Below, piece after piece: positions 49,142 to 52,722 of a DNA stretch of 52,722 nucleotides (position 1 is the stretch's first letter; every line of letters starts with the position of its first letter). The stretch is from Bacteroidota bacterium (lineage in GTDB: Bacteria > Bacteroidota > Bacteroidia > Chitinophagales > Chitinophagaceae). The stretch covers positions 1 to 52,722 of the forward strand of contig JAFAEW010000088.1 of the NCBI GenBank assembly GCA_023423835.1, read 5' to 3'. Under the pieces are notes generated by a model. The model was not told where the DNA came from, did no database searches, and was given only the letters and a program-made list of their open reading frames with translations. Both the position numbers and the translations under genes were made by a program.

Positions 49142-49215
49142 TAGCGAGAAGGAGATTTGAACTCCTGACCTCAGGGTTATGAATCCTGCGCTCTTACCAA
49201 CTGAGCTACCTCGCC
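49142..49215 (-). tRNA. tRNA-Met (anticodon CAT)
   Basis: 74 nt. Acceptor GGCGAGG with TCTCGCT (terminal G:T pairs), D-arm GCTC...GAGC, anticodon loop TTCATAA, T-arm AGGAG/CTCCT with TTCAAAT, discriminator A, CCA not encoded. The pair closing the anticodon loop is A/C. The lack of initiator features (GGG/CCC anticodon stem) points to elongator Met; a lysidine-type Ile(CAT) cannot be fully excluded. Confidence 0.9.
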
Positions 49216-49321
49216 AAATGGGCGGCAAAAATAAGGAATTGTTTGAAAAATCAAATTCTTTTACCGATTAGTTTGAACAGTTTTTTGTTGCCGCTGAAAC
49301 AAAAAATAATGATCTAAAAGT

Positions 49322-49352
49322 TTGGAGTAATATGACGAAGCCTTTATTTTTG
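49322..49352 (+). promoter_or_regulatory. Promoter of tRNA-Gln
   Basis: TTG at 49322-49324, 20-bp spacer, TATTTTTG at 49345-49352: full match to the Bacteroidota consensus, 15 bp before the tRNA. Confidence 0.75.
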
Positions 49353-49367
49353 CAGCCGTTTGAGGAT

Positions 49368-49438
49368 TGGCCTATGGTGTAACGGTAGCACTACAGTTTT
49401 TGGTACTGTCTGTCTTGGTTCGAATCCAGGTGGGCCAA
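49368..49438 (+). tRNA. tRNA-Gln (anticodon TTG)
   Basis: 71 nt. Acceptor TGGCCTA pairs with TGGGCCA (weak first U-A pair as in other tRNA-Gln), anticodon stem ACAGT/ACTGT with loop TTTTGGT (anticodon TTG), T-loop TTCGAAT, discriminator A. CCA is not encoded. GlnRS, its partner enzyme, is encoded at 22.6 kb. Confidence 0.95.
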
Positions 49439-49440
49439 CA

Positions 49441-49468
49441 AAAAAAGCGCTTTTAAAGGCGCTTTTTT
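49441..49468. terminator. Bidirectional terminator after tRNA-Gln
   Basis: AAAAAAGCGC (49441-49450) and GCGCTTTTTT (49459-49468) form a perfect 10-bp stem. It can also end the convergent esterase transcript, 14 bp beyond its stop. Confidence 0.88.
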
Positions 49469-49481
49469 CTTTAGATCGGTT

Positions 49482-50474
49482 CTATTCGTCTGATTCCACT
49501 ACAAAGTACCCCGTCTGATAATTTTTTGTCATCACGCCTTTAAAAAATTCTGAAATTTTTTCAGCCCTGAACTTATCTGAATAGACGCCGTGTCCTCCTT
49601 CCGGATCTATGAAAGCCTCTGCCGGCACGTTCAGTTCTACCATTCGTTCATACAACGGTTTTGATCCGTAGTCTACAGGATAATTTTCACAACTGTGAAA
49701 GTGTTCGATATCAAACGGCACTACCTTATCCTTTTCTCCGTGAAAAAACACCGTAGGAACTGCATTCTGCGGCTTAATCAGAAATGGCGTATTCAATGCT
49801 CCCCACATGCTTGCGATGGCCTTGATATGATAAGTTGCCTTTAAATTATTTCCTGCCTCATTGAGATTTCCAAGCGCAGCAGAAGCGAACGGATACATTT
49901 GATCGGCTATCTGTTGTGAAAAATAGACCATCCCGAGGGTGCTGATGCCACCTGCACTGGATCCTGCAACAAAAATCCAACTGGTATCTATTGCATATTT
50001 CGAAGCATTTGAACTGATAAACCGAAGGGCAGTTTGTGCATCCTGCTGCGCCCGGTAGAATGCTTTTATTGCTGCTATAGAATCCGCAGATTCACAGGGA
50101 TCTTCTCCTTTGTCCATCGGCCATCCGAGGCGATAATCGATGCTTGCCACCACAAATCCCTTATTAGACAGATATTTACAAAAATTTCCGGTGGTGCTTT
50201 TATCGCCTTTGAGAAAACCGCCGCCGTGAATGAATAAAATAAACGGATTTTCTGCTTTCAGAATGTTTGATGGAGGTATATAAATGTCTAACCCCAGTTT
50301 TTCTTCTTCTCCTTTAAAATTTAAGGCCGTTGCATATTGGATATCGCGATGAATTTTTCCTGAAAATGCGATCTCTTTATTTTCCATTCTTTGCTCTTCT
50401 TTTTCTTTACGTGGATTGCACGCAAGCGCCGGCAATAGAAAAGCAAGGAGAAGGAAGCTGATTGTTTGCTTCAT
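49482..50474 (-). CDS. Alpha/beta-hydrolase esterase lipoprotein (BD-FAE-like)
   Basis: 330 aa. A signal peptide with lipobox PALAC predicts an envelope lipoprotein. The hydrolase fold has the oxyanion motif ILFIHGGGFLKGDK, nucleophile elbow VAGSSAGG (Ser near residue 173), acid in FFHGEKDKVVPF and His in EGGHGVYSDK. The HGGG type and size match the acetyl-esterase/lipase (BD-FAE, carboxylesterase) group. The N-terminal LGLDIYIPPSN stretch is typical. The substrate is likely a short acyl ester; it is not part of a polysaccharide locus here. The region 50475-50705 shows no clear promoter. Confidence 0.85.
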   Translation of the reverse strand: MKQTISFLLLAFLLPALACNPRKEKEEQRMENKEIAFSGKIHRDIQYATALNFKGEEEKLGLDIYIPPSNILKAENPFILFIHGGGFLKGDKSTTGNFCKYLSNKGFVVASIDYRLGWPMDKGEDPCESADSIAAIKAFYRAQQDAQTALRFISSNASKYAIDTSWIFVAGSSAGGISTLGMVYFSQQIADQMYPFASAALGNLNEAGNNLKATYHIKAIASMWGALNTPFLIKPQNAVPTVFFHGEKDKVVPFDIEHFHSCENYPVDYGSKPLYERMVELNVPAEAFIDPEGGHGVYSDKFRAEKISEFFKGVMTKNYQTGYFVVESDE

Positions 50475-50705
50475 ACATTCGAAGTGAGGATGGTGATTAA
50501 ACTATTTATAGTATCTGATACGGATACCACCTGCAAATTTTAATGCCAAATAACGATAAAGTTTTCACCCAACCTATATATTTTGAAACTGTTAACCAAT
50601 TCCGGAATCGGGCGACCGGTTAAATTCGGATTGAAAAGGTATGTCAAGCAAGGCGGATTTATTTTTTAATCGTTTATTTTACAATCAATTAGAACACGCC
50701 TTGTT

Positions 50706-51170
50706 ATGCATTTTGAAGTTGAAAGAAAGTTTTTGGTAGATCTTCAAAAATGGAATCAAGTTCTGAAACCGGAAGCCCGTCTGATCAGACAGGGCTATTT
50801 GCTGGCAGAGGACGGCCGGTCTGTGCGGATAAGAACGGCTGGAATTGAAGCCTTCATTACCATAAAGGCCGGCAATCAAGGTTTAAAAAGGTTGGAATTT
50901 GAATACCCGATTCCACTTACCGATGCAAACGAGTTGCTCAAACTTTGCGGAAATCTGGTCTCGAAGCTTCGCTACCGGATTTTTCATCACGGCCGGCTTT
51001 GGGAGGTGGACGAGTTTTTGGACGAAAACCAGGGGCTGGTTCTCGCGGAGATTGAACTGAAAACGGAGGACGAAGATTTTGAAATGCCGCCCTGGGTGGG
51101 AAAAGAAGTGACCGGAGATGAGCGATATTACAATGCATATCTCTCCCAAAATTCCTTCTGTAAACAGTAG
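50706..51170 (+). CDS. CYTH-domain (triphosphate tunnel metalloenzyme) protein
   Basis: 154 aa. The N-terminal signature HFEVERKFLV contains ExExK. Alternating basic and acidic strands follow (SVRIRTAG, AFITIKAG, RLEFEYPIPL, SKLRYRIFHHGRLWEVDEFLDE, LVLAEIELK), as in the eight-strand tunnel of the family. Related proteins hydrolyse tripolyphosphate or act as class IV adenylate cyclases; the short bacterial form is most often a triphosphatase. The C-terminal EDFEMPPWVGKEVTGDERYYN is typical of the Bacteroidota subgroup. Apparently monocistronic. Confidence 0.88.
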   Translation: MHFEVERKFLVDLQKWNQVLKPEARLIRQGYLLAEDGRSVRIRTAGIEAFITIKAGNQGLKRLEFEYPIPLTDANELLKLCGNLVSKLRYRIFHHGRLWEVDEFLDENQGLVLAEIELKTEDEDFEMPPWVGKEVTGDERYYNAYLSQNSFCKQ

Positions 51171-51244
51171 CTGCCGTAAACGGTCTGTATTCTCTGTCAT
51201 TTTCATATTGCAGGAAAAGCAGCTTTTAGGTTGCGCGGAAAATT

Positions 51245-51252
51245 TATTTTTG
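51245..51252 (+). promoter_or_regulatory. Candidate -7 element of the WYL regulator
   Basis: TATTTTTG fits TAnnTTTG and lies 18 bp before the ATG at 51271. The -33 TTG is not at the canonical distance. Confidence 0.4.
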
Positions 51253-51270
51253 ATCGCATAATCATCAGAA

Positions 51271-52260
51271 ATGGAATTTGATTCTACGAAACGGTTTGAC
51301 AGGATTGTGGCCATTTTTATTCAGCTTCAGTCAAAAAGGGTGATAAAAGCACAGGAGCTTGCCGACCGGTTCGATGTAAGTTTAAGAACGATCTACCGGG
51401 ACCTCAAAAGTCTCGAAAATGCAGGCGTTCCGATTGGCGGAGAGCCGGGCATTGGATATTCGCTGGTTGATGGCTACCGCCTTGCGCCGGTCATGTTTAG
51501 CCGGGAAGAAGCAAGCAGTTTCATTGCAGCTGAAAAACTGATGCAGCAGTTTCCGGATAGAAATATCGGCCGTCAATTTGAATCTGCCATGTTTAAGGTG
51601 AAATCGGTACTGAGAGGATCTGAAAAGGATTTCATCGAAGCGCTGTCGCCGCATATTAGCGTTGAACCGGCACAAAAACCGGCACAGATTCTACCCAGTC
51701 TTTTTGAACGCATATTTGAAAGTCTTACCACACACAAGCAAGTGACCATTACTTACAAGACGCCGGAGGCCGATCATCCTTCCGTTCGCGACCTTGAGCC
51801 GGTTGGAATTTTCCAGGAAAATGGCTTCTGGTATCTGCTCGGCTATTGCCACCTGAGAGAGGATTACCGGCAATTTCGATTAGACCGAATACAAACGATC
51901 CAACGGACTGAAAAGCCGTTCACCAGAAAACATGGAACCGTGAACGAACACCGGAAACAGTTCGACCAAGCCGCCAAAACAAAGGTGTCGATTCTTGTTG
52001 ACCGGACCGTGCTGCGCTACCTTCGATACGATCGCCATTATTATGGATTCATTTCAGAAGAACCACGGGGCGAAAAAGTGCAACTGAATTTTCTAACTAC
52101 CGACCTGGAAGACGGTTTTGCAAGATGGTATCTCATGTTTGGAGATTTTGCAGAAATAATTGAACCCCCTTCCCTGATCAAACGAATCAGAGAAATAGCT
52201 GAAAAGACATTGCAAAATGTCGGAAGGCAACCGCTGAAAGAGAATGCACAAACCTTTTGA
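51271..52260 (+). CDS. WYL-domain transcriptional regulator (YafY/PafC type)
   Basis: 329 aa. The N-terminal HTH_11 winged helix reads FDRIVAIFIQLQSKRVIKAQELADRFDVSLRTIYRDLKSLENAGVPIGGEPGIGYSLV. The WYL ligand domain occupies ~140-215 (VRDLEPVGIFQENGFWYLLGYCHLREDYRQFRLDRI), where the WYL motif is present as the variant FWYLLGYCH. The C-terminal WCX-like extension follows. Such proteins respond to DNA ends or nucleotides or to small ligands; the target is not evident here. The next gene is convergent and encodes a DinB-family protein, so the two may be functionally linked but are not cotranscribed. Confidence 0.88.
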   Translation: MEFDSTKRFDRIVAIFIQLQSKRVIKAQELADRFDVSLRTIYRDLKSLENAGVPIGGEPGIGYSLVDGYRLAPVMFSREEASSFIAAEKLMQQFPDRNIGRQFESAMFKVKSVLRGSEKDFIEALSPHISVEPAQKPAQILPSLFERIFESLTTHKQVTITYKTPEADHPSVRDLEPVGIFQENGFWYLLGYCHLREDYRQFRLDRIQTIQRTEKPFTRKHGTVNEHRKQFDQAAKTKVSILVDRTVLRYLRYDRHYYGFISEEPRGEKVQLNFLTTDLEDGFARWYLMFGDFAEIIEPPSLIKRIREIAEKTLQNVGRQPLKENAQTF

Positions 52261-52296
52261 AGAATTTGTGCATTCACCTGTAAGTCCCAAATAATT

Positions 52297-52722
52297 TTAG
52301 ATGCCTTTGCGATCCCAGAACGGTGCCGGTTCAACCCCTAATGCGCGCAGATATACATAACCCTGTGCGCGGTGATGAATTTCATTATCAATATAATAAA
52401 GAATGGTGGAGATTATCGTTCCCTCGTATTGCCCGAAAGCCTTGATGTGGTCGTGAAATTTTTCCGCTGGAACCTGGTTCCAATATTCATTGATTGTAGC
52501 CGTTGATTCATCCCAGAGTTTCAAAAATTCTTCCTTGGTTTTGAGGTTTTTAAAATCCTCAAACTCAGCCTGCTTTCCGGTGGCGATTTCCTTCATTCCA
52601 GGTCCGGCAATACCGAGTAATTCGGCGGTCATTTCCGAAAAGGGCCGCATGCCTCCGATCCGGAAATTGAAAAAATCATTTTCAGGGAAGGCCGCTATAA
52701 TTCTTCTTGTGAGATCTCGGTG
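52297..52722 (-). CDS. DinB-family protein, 5' end outside the window
   Basis: The frame is open to the right edge, so at least 24 codons precede the internal ATG at 52650 (TRRIIAAFPENDFFNFRIGGMRPFSEMTAELLG). The visible 141 residues match the four-helix DinB/DUF664 fold: an early FRIGGMRPFSEM segment and a helix bearing YYIDNEIHHRAQGYVYLRALGVEP, the last part of the metal-binding site (His pair in EIHHRAQ). DinB-like proteins include thiol-dependent enzymes and DNA-damage-inducible proteins of unknown action. Convergent with the WYL regulator (36 bp apart). Confidence 0.82.
   Translation of the reverse strand, partial: HRDLTRRIIAAFPENDFFNFRIGGMRPFSEMTAELLGIAGPGMKEIATGKQAEFEDFKNLKTKEEFLKLWDESTATINEYWNQVPAEKFHDHIKAFGQYEGTIISTILYYIDNEIHHRAQGYVYLRALGVEPAPFWDRKGI

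Noticed and set aside
48815..49228. 137-codon ORF on the minus strand across tRNA-Met
   Set aside because: It reads through the tRNA gene and the terminator hairpin and has no recognisable content.

Overview
The window looks like a chromosomal segment of a Bacteroidota member, most likely of the Chitinophagia/Sphingobacteriia type. The indications are a SusC/SusD pair, a C-terminal type IX secretion (T9SS) sorting domain, an FNR-independent SUF operon, BlaI/M56 regulation, lipoproteins with a GSC/VSC-type lipobox, and promoters of the Bacteroidota form TTG-N19/20-TAnnTTTG. Shine-Dalgarno sites are largely absent. No species can be named from sequence alone.

Layout. 1-5.4 kb: the 3' end of fabI, a blaI-blaR1-like pair facing a DUF3347 gene, and a two-gene glycan locus (PglC-like phosphoglycosyl transferase plus a UDP-galactopyranose-mutase-like flavoprotein). 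5.5-10.3 kb: a CPA2 antiporter, then two copies of the RNase P RNA gene (rnpB) in direct orientation. They lie exactly 2,971 bp apart in 429-bp repeats and bracket a small cargo: a tandem DUF1016-N protein that stops at the repeat edge, and an unknown lipoprotein. 10.3-12.4 kb: a small peptide gene and a secreted delta-60 beta-propeller. 12.6-16.4 kb: rpoB standing alone, with its own terminator and no rpoC or rplL beside it. 16.7-24.3 kb: a DUF2807 lipoprotein, an mhqO/mhqD-like quinone-detoxification pair, mgtE, a SAM methyltransferase, a lipoprotein/SnoaL pair and glnS. 24.3-31 kb: a SusD-SusC pair, endonuclease V and exonuclease III. 31-33.8 kb: a DPP-IV-like S9 peptidase and a small membrane protein.

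34.2-40.4 kb is a complete SUF iron-sulfur assembly operon (sufB-C-D-S-E, a DUF59 gene, an Rrf2 regulator). A strong promoter carries a perfect 7+7 bp dyad over its -33 element, suggesting autoregulation by the Rrf2 protein. 40.4-41.25 kb holds an array of about eight degenerate palindromic repeats of roughly 96 bp, followed by a promoter-terminator unit that probably encodes a ~70-nt small RNA. Then come a single-domain response regulator and a broken N-terminal piece of a type IIG-like restriction-modification gene.

42.3-48.15 kb is one five-gene operon: three divergent AhpD/carboxymuconolactone-decarboxylase-like proteins, a TonB-dependent receptor and an MFS carrier. This is the best candidate for an undescribed uptake-and-conversion system. 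48.3-52.7 kb: a membrane-anchored unknown, tRNA-Met, tRNA-Gln, an esterase lipoprotein, a CYTH protein, a WYL regulator and a DinB-family protein cut by the window edge.

The most notable observations are the duplicated rnpB bracketing a cargo segment (with a mutation in the universally conserved P4 helix of one copy), the isolated rpoB, the triple-AhpD/TonB/MFS operon, and the repeat array next to a putative orphan sRNA.
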